The position numbers and the translations under genes are program-made. From Alphaproteobacteria bacterium (GTDB taxonomy: Bacteria > Pseudomonadota > Alphaproteobacteria > JAEULC01), in contig JAKLKW010000011.1 of assembly GCA_023150455.1 (NCBI GenBank), forward strand, positions 1 through 51,418: a DNA stretch of 51,418 nt. The letters are read 5' to 3'. The notes below the pieces were generated by a model that was not told the origin of the DNA, made no database searches, and saw only the letters and a list, made by a program, of their open reading frames with translations. Positions 21,641-29,231 of the stretch are shown here, piece by piece. Each line of letters starts with the position of its first letter. Position 1 is the first letter of the stretch.

Positions 21641-22260
21641 GCGCCGGCCTGACCAATCCCGACGGTCCGGGCCTCTGGCTTGCATCGGCAAGCCCGATCC
21701 GGGCCGAGATGCTGCGGCGCGCCGGCGTCGCCGCCGGCATCGAAGCCGCCATGATCGACGAAGGCGAAGTCAAGGCGGCGTTGCGCGCCGAGCGCGCTGC
21801 CGCCTCGGCCGTTGCCGAGACGCTGGCGGAGCTCAAGGCCGTGCGCGTCTCGCGCCGGCATCGCGGCGCCCTCGTCATCGGCGCCGACCAGATGCTGGTA
21901 TGCGGCGAGGACTGGTTCGACAAGCCGGCGGACACGACCGCGGCGCGCGCGCAGCTGCGGGCGCTGCGCGGCCGCAAGCACGAGCTGGTCTCGGCCGTCT
22001 GCGTCGTGCGCGACGGCACGCGGATCTGGCATCACCAGGACCGGGCGAGCCTGTGGATGCGGAGTTTCAGCGACGCGTTTCTCGACCGCTATCTCGACGT
22101 CGCCGGCGAGGATTGCACCGGCACGGTCGGGGCCTACCGGGTCGAAGGCCCCGGCGTGCAGCTGTTCTCGCGCATCGAGGGCGACCACTTCACCATTCTC
22201 GGCCTGCCGTTGTTGCCGCTGCTCGACTGTCTGCGACAGCACGACGTGGTGCCGACATGA
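21637..22260 (+). CDS. maf: Maf-family nucleotide pyrophosphatase
   Basis: House-cleaning pyrophosphatase acting on non-canonical or modified nucleoside triphosphates. It begins [10 protein letters not shown] and has [17 protein letters not shown], the Maf nucleotide-binding motif with Ile in place of the usual second Arg/Lys. [16 protein letters not shown] follows, then the C-terminal [20 protein letters not shown] with the family's GDxxxxxGLP segment. Length is 207 aa. ATG 21637 overlaps the ppsR stop and its own stop overlaps the aroE start, so the three genes are translationally coupled. Confidence 0.93.
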   Translation: MSAGLTNPDGPGLWLASASPIRAEMLRRAGVAAGIEAAMIDEGEVKAALRAERAAASAVAETLAELKAVRVSRRHRGALVIGADQMLVCGEDWFDKPADTTAARAQLRALRGRKHELVSAVCVVRDGTRIWHHQDRASLWMRSFSDAFLDRYLDVAGEDCTGTVGAYRVEGPGVQLFSRIEGDHFTILGLPLLPLLDCLRQHDVVPT

Positions 22261-23096
22261 TGTTGAGCGGCAAGGCGCGAATCGCCGGGATCATCGGCTG
22301 GCCCGTCTCGCATTCGCGCTCGCCCAGGCTGCACGGCCACTGGCTGCAGCGCCACGGCATCGACGGCGCCTACGTGCCGCTGGCGGTGCGTCCCAACCAT
22401 GCCGAGCATGCGATCCGTACCCTTCCGCTGCTGGGCTTCGCCGGTGCCAACGTCACGGTGCCGCACAAGCAGACCGCGCTGATGGCGGCCGACCGTGTGG
22501 ATTCCGTCGCGCGCCGGATCGGCGCGGTGAACACGCTGGTGGTCGAGCCCGACGGCACGCTGCACGGCAGCAACACCGACGCGCACGGCTTCCTTGCCAA
22601 TCTGCAGGAGGGCGCTCCGCGCTGGCGGGCGAAGGACGGGCCCGCGGTCGTGCTGGGCGCCGGCGGCGCCGCCCGGGCGGTGATTGCCGCGCTGGTGGAC
22701 GCCGGCGTTCCGGCCGTACGCATCGTCAACCGCAGCCTTGAGCGGGCGGAATCCGTCGCTGCCGATATCGGCGGACCCATTCACGTGATCCCCTGGGCCG
22801 ACCGGGCGATCGCGCTCGGCGAAGCGGCGCTCCTGGTCAACACGACGACGCTCGGCATGAGCGGCCAGCCCGAGCTCGACCTCGATCTTGACGGGCTCCC
22901 GCCCGGCGCGGTCGTGAACGACATCGTCTACGTGCCGCTGGAAACGGCGCTGCTGGCCGAAGCGCGCCGGCGCGGACACGCGGTCGTCGACGGGCTGGGC
23001 ATGCTGCTGCACCAGGCGCGACCCGGCTTCGCGGCGTGGTTCGGCGTCGACCCCGTGGTCGACGAAGAGCTGCGCCGGGCCGTGCTGGGCGGATAG
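22257..23096 (+). CDS. aroE: shikimate dehydrogenase
   Basis: NADPH-dependent reduction of 3-dehydroshikimate in the aromatic amino acid pathway. Substrate motif [17 protein letters not shown]; catalytic Lys in [13 protein letters not shown]; the NTDAHGF segment with the second catalytic Asp; and the NADP fold [16 protein letters not shown] followed by VNRSLERAE. Length is 279 aa from ATG 22257, which overlaps the maf stop. It is followed by coaE after 23 bases. Confidence 0.96.
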   Translation: MMLSGKARIAGIIGWPVSHSRSPRLHGHWLQRHGIDGAYVPLAVRPNHAEHAIRTLPLLGFAGANVTVPHKQTALMAADRVDSVARRIGAVNTLVVEPDGTLHGSNTDAHGFLANLQEGAPRWRAKDGPAVVLGAGGAARAVIAALVDAGVPAVRIVNRSLERAESVAADIGGPIHVIPWADRAIALGEAALLVNTTTLGMSGQPELDLDLDGLPPGAVVNDIVYVPLETALLAEARRRGHAVVDGLGMLLHQARPGFAAWFGVDPVVDEELRRAVLGG

Positions 23097-23119
23097 GAGC
23101 CGACGGCAGCCATGACGCC

Positions 23120-23785
23120 ATGGTGATCCTCGGCCTCACCGGCTCGATCGGCATGGGCAAGAGCACGGCGGCGAACCTGCTCCGCCGACTGGGCGTGCCG
23201 GTGCACGACGCCGACCGCAACATCCATCGGCTGCTCGCGCGCGGCGGCGCCGCGGTGCCGCGGATCGCCGAAGCCTTTCCCGGCGTCGTGCATGACGGCG
23301 CCGTGGACCGCGCCAAGCTGGGGGCGATCGTGTTCGCCGACCACGCGGCGCTGGCGCGACTCGAATCGATCCTGCATCCGCTGGCGCGGCGCAACCAGGC
23401 ACGGTTCCTCGCCGCCGCCGCGCGCCGGCGCGTGCCGGTCGTGGTGCTGGACATCCCGTTGCTCTACGAGACCGGCGGCGAGCGGCGCTGCGACGCGGTC
23501 GTCCTGGTGACCGCGCCGGCGTCGATGCAGCGCGCGCGCGTGCTGTCGCGCCCAGGCATGACGGCGGAAAAGCTGCAGGGCATTCTCAGGCGCCAGATGC
23601 CGGACGCCGAAAAGCGCCGACGGGCGGACTTCATCGTCCTGACCAGCTTGGGCAAGCGCCATACCTTGTCGCGCCTCGCGCGGATCGTGGAGGAGGTGCG
23701 CCAGCGTGGCGGTTCGAGCTGGAGCCCGGCGGGACGCGCGGGTATAAATCGGCGGCGGCGGCGCGGAGGAAATCGCGATGCGTGA
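23120..23785 (+). CDS. coaE: dephospho-CoA kinase
   Basis: Final step of coenzyme A synthesis. P-loop GLTGSIGMGKSTAANLLRRLG at residues 5-25, then VPVHDADRNIHRLL with the Asp that binds substrate, and the lid region around VLSRPGMTAEKLQGILRRQM. Start ATG 23120 (MVILGLTGSIG, 221 aa); a GTG at 23123 is possible. The 3' end overlaps dnaQ by 8 bases. Confidence 0.96.
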   Translation: MVILGLTGSIGMGKSTAANLLRRLGVPVHDADRNIHRLLARGGAAVPRIAEAFPGVVHDGAVDRAKLGAIVFADHAALARLESILHPLARRNQARFLAAAARRRVPVVVLDIPLLYETGGERRCDAVVLVTAPASMQRARVLSRPGMTAEKLQGILRRQMPDAEKRRRADFIVLTSLGKRHTLSRLARIVEEVRQRGGSSWSPAGRAGINRRRRRGGNRDA

Positions 23786-24458
23786 GATCGTGATCGACAC
23801 GGAAACGACCGGGCTCGATCCGGCGGACGGTCATCGCGTGATCGAGATCGCCTGCGTCGAGCTGCTGCATCACATCCCGAGCGGACGCTCGTTCCAGACC
23901 TATCTCAATCCCAAGCGCGACATCCCGCCCGAGGCGTTCGCGGTGCACGGCCTGTCGGCCGAGTTCCTGGCCGACAAGCCCGAGTTCGCCGCGCAGGCGG
24001 CGGCGTTCCTCGAATTCATCGGCGATGACCAGCTGGTCATCCACAATGCCGAGTTCGACCTGAAATTCATCAACGCCGAGCTGACCGCATCCGGCCACAA
24101 GCCACTGCCCTATACGCGCGTGGTCGACACGCTGGCTATGGCGCGGCGCCGCTTCGTCGGCGCGCCGTGCAGCCTGGACGCGCTGTGCAAGCGCTTCGCC
24201 ATCGACAACGCGCACCGCGACAAGCACGGCGCGCTGGTCGACGCCGAGCTGCTGGCCCAGGTCTATGTCGAGCTGATCGGCGGGCGGCAGCCCGGGCTGG
24301 AGCTGGCGACGGTCGCGGTCGTGATGAACCAGGCGACCGGCGGCAAGGCCGCGCCGCGGCAGTCGCGCGCGCCGCGCCCGCACGCGCCGTCGCCGGACGA
24401 GCTCGCCGCGCACCAGGCTTTCCTGGCGGCGATCAAGGATCCGCTCTGGTCGAAATAG
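23778..24458 (+). CDS. dnaQ: DNA polymerase III subunit epsilon (3'-5' proofreading exonuclease)
   Basis: DEDDh exonuclease. ExoI motif VIDTETTGLDP near residue 5, ExoII VIHNAEFDLKFINAEL, ExoIII HRDKHGALVDAELLAQVY. The C-terminal tail, after about residue 185, holds the short linker to the polymerase alpha subunit. Length is 226 aa. It overlaps coaE by 8 bases, is the last gene of the ppsR operon, and converges with secB (22-bp gap). Confidence 0.96.
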   Translation: MREIVIDTETTGLDPADGHRVIEIACVELLHHIPSGRSFQTYLNPKRDIPPEAFAVHGLSAEFLADKPEFAAQAAAFLEFIGDDQLVIHNAEFDLKFINAELTASGHKPLPYTRVVDTLAMARRRFVGAPCSLDALCKRFAIDNAHRDKHGALVDAELLAQVYVELIGGRQPGLELATVAVVMNQATGGKAAPRQSRAPRPHAPSPDELAAHQAFLAAIKDPLWSK

Positions 24459-24480
24459 TTCCTCGGCGCGACCGTGCGCG

Positions 24481-24981
24481 TCAGGCCGTGCCGGGCGCCG
24501 CCTGCTCCGCGGCCTGCATCTGCCGGCGATAGAGGTCGGCGAAGTCGATCGGCTGGATCAGCATCGGCGGCAGGCTGCTTTCGCGCGTCAGCGACGCGAT
24601 CACCGCGCGCGCGAACGGGAACAGCAGCCGCGGGCATTCGATCAGCAGCAGGGGTCGCAGCACTTCCTGCGGGACGCCCTGCACGGTGAACACCCCGGCA
24701 TACACCAGCTCGACCAGGAACAGCGTGTCCTGGCCCAGCTTGGCCTCGGTGTTCAGGGTCAGCTGCACCTCGTAGGTCTCGCCGCCCAAAAGCTGCGCCT
24801 GGACGTTGACGTTGACCTGGACCTGCGGCTGCTCGTTCAGGCGGCGCAGGATGCTCGGCGCGTTCGGCAGCTCGAAGGAGAGGTCCTTCACGTATTGCGC
24901 GTTCACCACCAGGGGCATCTGCGGCGCGGCCTGGGCTTGCGCGTTGGCGTCGTTGCCGCCGGCGGGGTTCTGATCGGTCAT
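24481..24981 (-). CDS. secB: protein-export chaperone SecB
   Basis: Tetrameric chaperone that keeps preproteins unfolded for SecA. Acidic/Gln-rich N-terminal tail, then VVNAQYVKDLSFELPNAP, VNVNVQAQLLGGETYEVQLT and LLIECPRLLFPFARAVIASL, the helix that contains the SecB groove residues. Length is 166 aa. Conserved neighbour of dnaQ in alphaproteobacteria. Confidence 0.96.
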   Translation of the reverse strand: MTDQNPAGGNDANAQAQAAPQMPLVVNAQYVKDLSFELPNAPSILRRLNEQPQVQVNVNVQAQLLGGETYEVQLTLNTEAKLGQDTLFLVELVYAGVFTVQGVPQEVLRPLLLIECPRLLFPFARAVIASLTRESSLPPMLIQPIDFADLYRRQMQAAEQAAPGTA

Positions 24982-25047
24982 GAATGATGATGTCCAGGGT
25001 TCGGGGTTCGCCCTTCGGCTGGCGGCCGCCGGGCGGCGCCTGGGCTA

Positions 25048-25605
25048 TCACGGATCGACCCATGGCTCAACCAGCGGCATGGTCGCCACCGGGTCGTAGC
25101 GCAGCCAGGTAGCGTTCGTGATGCGCTGCCCGGTCAGGCCGCGGATGAAGCCCCAATGTGAAACCACGAGCAGGTCCTGGCGTTCCGTGTCGGCCAGCAC
25201 GCGATCGCGGAATCGGGCGCAGCGCATGAGCAGGGAGTCATGGCTTTCCTCCAACCTCGGCCACCAGCTCTCGGGCAGGTGGTCCAGCCGCAGGCCGGGC
25301 CATTCGCGGCAGAGCGCGCTCACGGGCGAGCCGACGTCGCAGGCGAAAGCCGCGCGCTCGCCGACGATCGGGTCGACGCTCACCGGCAGGTCCAGGCTTT
25401 CGGCGATGATCGCGGCGGTCTGCAAGGCGCGCCGATAGGGGCTGGCCAGCACGCGCCGGACGCCCGCGCCCGCCAGCGCCTCGGCGGCGGCCCACGCCTG
25501 GCGACGCCCTTCCTCGGTCAGAACCGGGTCGCGGATGCCGGGATCCACGCGGGTGACGCTGTAGACGACGTTGAACTCCGACTGGCCGTGACGCATCAGG
25601 ATCAT
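25048..25605 (-). CDS. histidine phosphatase family protein
   Basis: Phosphoglycerate-mutase-like phosphatase, 185 aa. Catalytic motif MRHGQSEFN at the N-terminus, LASPYRRALQTAAIIAE with the second Arg, and the second catalytic His in LLVVSHWGFIRGLTG. Substrate is not predictable. Its ATG overlaps the fxsA stop by four bases, so it is translated after fxsA. Confidence 0.9.
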   Translation of the reverse strand: MILMRHGQSEFNVVYSVTRVDPGIRDPVLTEEGRRQAWAAAEALAGAGVRRVLASPYRRALQTAAIIAESLDLPVSVDPIVGERAAFACDVGSPVSALCREWPGLRLDHLPESWWPRLEESHDSLLMRCARFRDRVLADTERQDLLVVSHWGFIRGLTGQRITNATWLRYDPVATMPLVEPWVDP

Positions 25606-26084
25606 CGCGTCCGGTCTCCCGGCTCGCGCGGCGGCAGGGTCCGCGCGCCGGGCGCGCCCGGCTCATGCACCTCGACATATTCCCCTTCGACCACCGTCTC
25701 GCCGCGCGACGTGGTCCACACGCGGATATCGGGGCTGCGCTGCAGCCGCCGCCACATCATCCCGCCGATCCAGCGCCGGAGCGGCCGCAGCAGCAGGCAG
25801 AGCGCCATGATATCGCTCAAGAACCCCGGGACGGCCAGAAGGATGCCGGCAAACACCACGGCCGCGGCATCGAACACCGCTCCGGCGGGGCTTTCGCCCC
25901 GCGCCATGCTCTCCTCCGCGCGCCGCAGCGCGTCGAGGCCCAGCACGCGCACGAGGACGAGGCCGCCGATCATCGCCAGGGCCACCAGCGCGAGCGTCGC
26001 CAGCACGCCGATCGCCCGTCCGACCGCGACAAAAGTCGCGATTTCCGCGAACACAACGAAAACGAACAGGAGAAAGACGGGCAT
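25602..26084 (-). CDS. fxsA: FxsA family membrane protein
   Basis: Membrane protein of 160 aa named after an E. coli protein that eases F-plasmid exclusion of phage T7. Hydrophobic segments: PVFLLFVFVVFAEIATFVAV, LALVALAMIGGLVLVRVLG, and AAAVVFAGILLAVPGFLSDI. The PGFLSDIMALCLLLRP signature is intact. The C-terminal roughly 40 residues are polar. Order secB-(phosphatase)-fxsA-tim44 is common in this group. Divergent from the tim44-like gene. Confidence 0.92.
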   Translation of the reverse strand: MPVFLLFVFVVFAEIATFVAVGRAIGVLATLALVALAMIGGLVLVRVLGLDALRRAEESMARGESPAGAVFDAAAVVFAGILLAVPGFLSDIMALCLLLRPLRRWIGGMMWRRLQRSPDIRVWTTSRGETVVEGEYVEVHEPGAPGARTLPPREPGDRTR

Positions 26085-26299
26085 GCGCTTGCTCTTTTCG
26101 GGGGGTGGCCTTATGTAACGTCGGAGGCAACGTAAAGGCGACGGCGCAAGGCGCGCGTGGCTGTTGCACGGCCGGTCGCCCTAAGGACACCTGCAGACCC
26201 GGGGACCATGTAACGCAACCCTTCCAGCGGGTCCAGCGCCGCGGGCCCGTGCAAGGGGCCACGCCCATGCGAAGTCCGCATGCGCAGTCATGGACGACA

Positions 26300-26314
26300 C
26301 CCCATAATATGGGG
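26300..26314. promoter_or_regulatory. palindrome upstream of the tim44-like gene
   Basis: CCCCAT-AAT-ATGGGG is perfectly symmetric, 28 bases before the ATG at 26343 in the 258-bp divergent gap with fxsA. It may be an operator or an mRNA hairpin; no family is recognised. Confidence 0.35.
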
Positions 26315-26342
26315 ATGGGCGGGCTGGTGGAGAACAGCGCTG

Positions 26343-27011
26343 ATGGGCGATTTCCAGTTCATCGATATCGTATTTTTCGCGATGGTGGCGCTGTTCCTGG
26401 TCCTCCGGCTGCGCAGCGTGCTGGGCAAGCGCACGGGCTCGGAGCGCCGGCGCCCTGACCCGTACTCGGCGCCGCCCGCGCCGTCGACGGCCAGCCGCGC
26501 CGAGCCGGACAACGTCATCGCGCTGCCCGACCGTGCGGGCGCCGAGCAGGCACCCGGCACCGCCGGCAGCGGCATCGCCCAGATCCGCGCAGCCGACCCG
26601 CGCTTCAACGAGCAGCAGTTCCTCGCCGGCGCGCGCGCGGCGTTCGAGATGATCATCGGCGCCTTCGCCGCCGGCGACCGCAGCACGCTGCAGCCGCTGC
26701 TCAGCGACGAGGTGTTCGACAATTTCTCGCGCGAGATCGACGCGCGCGAGCAGGCGCACGAGAAGCTCGACAACACCATCGTGCGCATGCGGTCGTCCGA
26801 CGTCGCCGAGGCGCGCATGGAAGGCCGCGACGCGGTGGTTACCGTCAAATTCGTCAGCGAGCAGATCAACATCCTGCGCGACGAGAAGGGCGACATGCTG
26901 CCCGGGCAGTCGACGGCGCCGGCCGAGGTGATCGATCTCTGGACCTTCAGGCGCAACACCCGCTCCAGCGACCCGACCTGGACGCTGGTGGCGACCGGCA
27001 CCGCGCACTAG
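26343..27011 (+). CDS. Tim44 domain protein (TimA-like)
   Basis: Bacterial relative of the mitochondrial import component Tim44. Begins MGDFQFIDIVFFAMVALFLV with one N-terminal membrane anchor. A disordered Pro/Ala/Arg-rich region follows (about residues 35-75), then the Tim44/NTF2-like domain from FLAGARAAFEMIIGAFAAGD through the WTF motif (DLWTFRRNTRSSDPTWTLVATG). Length is 222 aa from ATG 26343; a start at 26280 would add residues over the palindrome. The TAG stop (27009-27011) lies inside the 28-bp inverted repeat that follows. Confidence 0.9.
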   Translation: MGDFQFIDIVFFAMVALFLVLRLRSVLGKRTGSERRRPDPYSAPPAPSTASRAEPDNVIALPDRAGAEQAPGTAGSGIAQIRAADPRFNEQQFLAGARAAFEMIIGAFAAGDRSTLQPLLSDEVFDNFSREIDAREQAHEKLDNTIVRMRSSDVAEARMEGRDAVVTVKFVSEQINILRDEKGDMLPGQSTAPAEVIDLWTFRRNTRSSDPTWTLVATGTAH

Positions 27012-27086
27012 TACCAACTTTCAGAAATGGCTGATACGAAAATGCTAGGGAAATTCGAATCAGCCATTTCTGAAAGTTGGTACTAG
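27008..27086. repeat. perfect 28-bp inverted repeat element (MITE- or stem-loop-like)
   Basis: The left arm 27008-27035 (starting CTAGTACCAACTTTCAG) is exactly reverse-complemented at 27059-27086, with a 23-base spacer. CGAA/TTCG (27037-27040 and 27054-27057) would extend the stem past one mismatched pair. The ends are CTAG on both sides, itself a common insertion target. The element is AT-richer than its surroundings and supplies the stop codon of the tim44-like gene. No second copy was noticed in this window. It could be a miniature inverted-repeat element, a REP-type repeat, or a strong terminator/attenuator ahead of mltA. Confidence 0.85.
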
Positions 27087-27090
27087 GGGA
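27085..27090 (+). promoter_or_regulatory. Shine-Dalgarno ahead of a CTG start (mltA)
   Basis: AGGGGA, eight bases before CTG 27099. Its first two bases belong to the right arm of the inverted repeat. No similar site precedes the GTG at 27156. Confidence 0.5.
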
Positions 27091-27098
27091 CATCCGCG

Positions 27099-28361
27099 CT
27101 GAGCGACCGCCGGCGGCAAGGCAGGATTTCCGGCGCCAACGCCGCCTGGCTCGCGGTGCTGACCGGCGTCGCGCTCCTGTCCGCCGCGCTGGGCTTCCTC
27201 GGCGGACGCCATCTCTTCCCGCGCGAGGTCGTCCGCATCGAGCCGCCGGCACCGCCGCCGCCCGAGAAGCCGGCCGAGCGATTGACGCTCGCGCCGGTGA
27301 GCTTCTCAGCACTGCCCGGCTGGGGCGAAGACGATGCCGGCGCCGCGCTGGGCGCCTTCGCGCGTTCCTGCACCCGGCTCGACGGGCAGTCGCCGGAGCG
27401 CCCGCTGGCGGCGGAAGCGCCCAGCGCCGGCACCGTGGCGCAGTGGCGCGCGCTATGCGCCGCCGTGCCGGCGAAGCCGGACAAGGCGGCGGCGCAGGCC
27501 TTCATCGAACGCTGGTTCCAGCCCTACCGCGCCGCCAACAACGACGATCCGTCGGGGCTGTTCACCGGCTACTACGAAGCCGAGCTGAAAGGCGCGCGCG
27601 GGCGCGACGGCCGCTTCACGACGCCGCTCTATCGCGTGCCGAACGACCTGGTGCTGGCCGATCTCGGCCAGTTCGCCGCGGAGTTCAAGGGCCGCAGCAT
27701 CGCGGGCCGGGTCGAAGGCGGCAGGCTGGTGCGCTACGCCGACCGCGCGGCGATCGACGGCGGGCTGCTCGAAGGCAAGGGCCTCGAGCTGCTCTGGGTC
27801 GACGACCCGGTCGACGCCTTCTTCCTGCACGTGCAGGGCTCGGGCAAGGTGCTGCTGCCCGACGGCTCGGCCACGCGCGTGGGATTCGCCGGCCACAACG
27901 GCCACGGCTTCGTTCCGATCGGGCGGATGCTGATCGACTCCGGCAAGATCCCGCGGGAGAAGATGTCGATGCAGGCCGTGCGCGACTGGCTGCGCGCCAA
28001 TCCCGACGAGGCCCGGGCGCTGATGCACAAGAACCCGCGCTACATCTTCTTCAGGGAGGTCGCGGGTGGCGACGGGCCCGTGGGCGCGCAGGGCGTGGCG
28101 CTGACGCCGGGGCGGAGCCTCGCGGTCGACCGGCGCTACGTGCCGCTCGGCGTGCCGATCTGGCTCGACACGACCATGCCCGGCTCGACGGACAAGAAGC
28201 TTCGCCGCCTCGTGGTGGCGCAGGACACGGGCGGCGCCATCCTCGGCCCCGTGCGCGGCGATTTCTTCTGGGGGGCGGGCGAGAAGGCGCTGGAAGAGGC
28301 CGGCAGGATGCGCAGCAAGGGCGGCTACTATCTGCTGCTGCCCAAGGCGGCGGCGCCGTAG
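27099..28361 (+). CDS. mltA: membrane-bound lytic murein transglycosylase A
   Basis: Cleaves peptidoglycan to 1,6-anhydromuropeptides. Core regions: FTGYYEAELKGARGRDG, FFLHVQGSGKVLLPDG, GHNGHGFVPIGRMLID, and the catalytic 3D domain VPLGVPIWLDTTMP with LVVAQDTGGAILGPVRGDFF. In frame, the stop before the gene is at 27084. I favour CTG 27099: it is preceded by AGGGGA at 8-base spacing and restores a full N-terminal anchor (short basic segment, then AAWLAVLTGVALLSAALGFL). The next standard start, GTG 27156, would cut into that helix and lacks a ribosome-binding site. 420 aa with CTG, 401 with GTG. Only the start is uncertain. Confidence 0.92.
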   Translation: MSDRRRQGRISGANAAWLAVLTGVALLSAALGFLGGRHLFPREVVRIEPPAPPPPEKPAERLTLAPVSFSALPGWGEDDAGAALGAFARSCTRLDGQSPERPLAAEAPSAGTVAQWRALCAAVPAKPDKAAAQAFIERWFQPYRAANNDDPSGLFTGYYEAELKGARGRDGRFTTPLYRVPNDLVLADLGQFAAEFKGRSIAGRVEGGRLVRYADRAAIDGGLLEGKGLELLWVDDPVDAFFLHVQGSGKVLLPDGSATRVGFAGHNGHGFVPIGRMLIDSGKIPREKMSMQAVRDWLRANPDEARALMHKNPRYIFFREVAGGDGPVGAQGVALTPGRSLAVDRRYVPLGVPIWLDTTMPGSTDKKLRRLVVAQDTGGAILGPVRGDFFWGAGEKALEEAGRMRSKGGYYLLLPKAAAP

Positions 28362-28390
28362 CCGCTGCGACGCGCGATAACCGTTCGCAC

Positions 28391-28403
28391 GCGGCAAAGC
28401 CGC
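28391..28403 (+). terminator. short hairpin after mltA
   Basis: GCGGC-AAA-GCCGC followed by TTGCCTT, in the 94-bp gap between mltA and lutA. The stem is only five pairs, so termination is weakly supported. Confidence 0.3.
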
Positions 28404-28455
28404 TTGCCTTCGCATCGACGCGCCGCCATCTTCCGCCGCGGGAGGACTCTCGCAA

Positions 28456-29220
28456 ATGTCCAAAGCGCCGCGCGTCGGCCTGTTCGTCACCTGCCTGGTC
28501 GATCTGTTCCGGCCGACCGTCGGCTTCGCTTCCGTGAAGCTGCTGGAGCAGGCCGGCTGCACGGTCGAGGTGCCGCCGACGCAAGTCTGCTGCGGCCAGC
28601 CGGGCTACAACAGCGGCGACAAGGCCGACAGCAAGGCGATCGCACGCAACGTGATCGCGGCCTTCGAGGCGTACGACTACGTCGTGGCGCCCTCCGGCTC
28701 GTGCGCCGGCATGATCCGCGAGCACTATCCGGAGCTGTTCGCCGACCAGCCCGAGATGATGCCGCGCGTGCATCACCTGGCCAACCGCACCTACGAGCTG
28801 GTCTCGTTCCTGGTCGACGTGATGGGGATGAAGCAAGTCGCGGCGCGCTATGACGGCGTCGCGACCTATCACGATTCCTGCTCGGGCCTGCGCGAGCTCG
28901 GCGTCAAGGAACAGCCGCGCGCGCTGCTCGCCGGGGTCGCGGGCCTCGCGCTCAAGGAGCTGCCCGGCACCGAGACCTGCTGCGGCTTCGGCGGCACGTT
29001 CTGCGTGAAGTACCCCGAGATCTCCAACCGCATGGTCGCCGACAAGGCGGCCGACATCCAGGCGACCGGCGCCGACACGCTCTTGGCCGGCGACCTTGGC
29101 TGCCTGCTCAACATGGCGGGGAAGCTGACGCGCGAAGGCAGCGCGGTGAAGGTCCGGCACGTGGCCGAGGTGCTGGCCGACATGACCGACGCCGTGCCGC
29201 CGATCGGCCGCTCCCGCTAG
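28456..29220 (+). CDS. lutA: L-lactate oxidation complex subunit LutA (cysteine-rich CCG protein)
   Basis: One of three LutABC proteins that oxidise L-lactate to pyruvate. Two CCG domains, each with conserved cysteines: VCCGQPGYNSGDKADSK with the later APSGSCAGMIREHYPE, and TCCGFGGTFCVKYPEISNRM with ATYHDSCSGLRELGV. These cysteines carry the Fe-S/heterodisulfide-type centre. Length is 254 aa. GGGAGGACT precedes the ATG. First gene of lutA-lutB-lutC; this operon lies between mltA and smr, which are adjacent in many relatives. Confidence 0.93.
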   Translation: MSKAPRVGLFVTCLVDLFRPTVGFASVKLLEQAGCTVEVPPTQVCCGQPGYNSGDKADSKAIARNVIAAFEAYDYVVAPSGSCAGMIREHYPELFADQPEMMPRVHHLANRTYELVSFLVDVMGMKQVAARYDGVATYHDSCSGLRELGVKEQPRALLAGVAGLALKELPGTETCCGFGGTFCVKYPEISNRMVADKAADIQATGADTLLAGDLGCLLNMAGKLTREGSAVKVRHVAEVLADMTDAVPPIGRSR

Positions 29221-29231
29221 GGCGATCCGCG

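Noticed and set aside
25157..25164. TGTGAAAC half-site resembling parS
   Set aside because: Only half of the palindrome is present; it lies in the phosphatase coding region with no symmetric partner.
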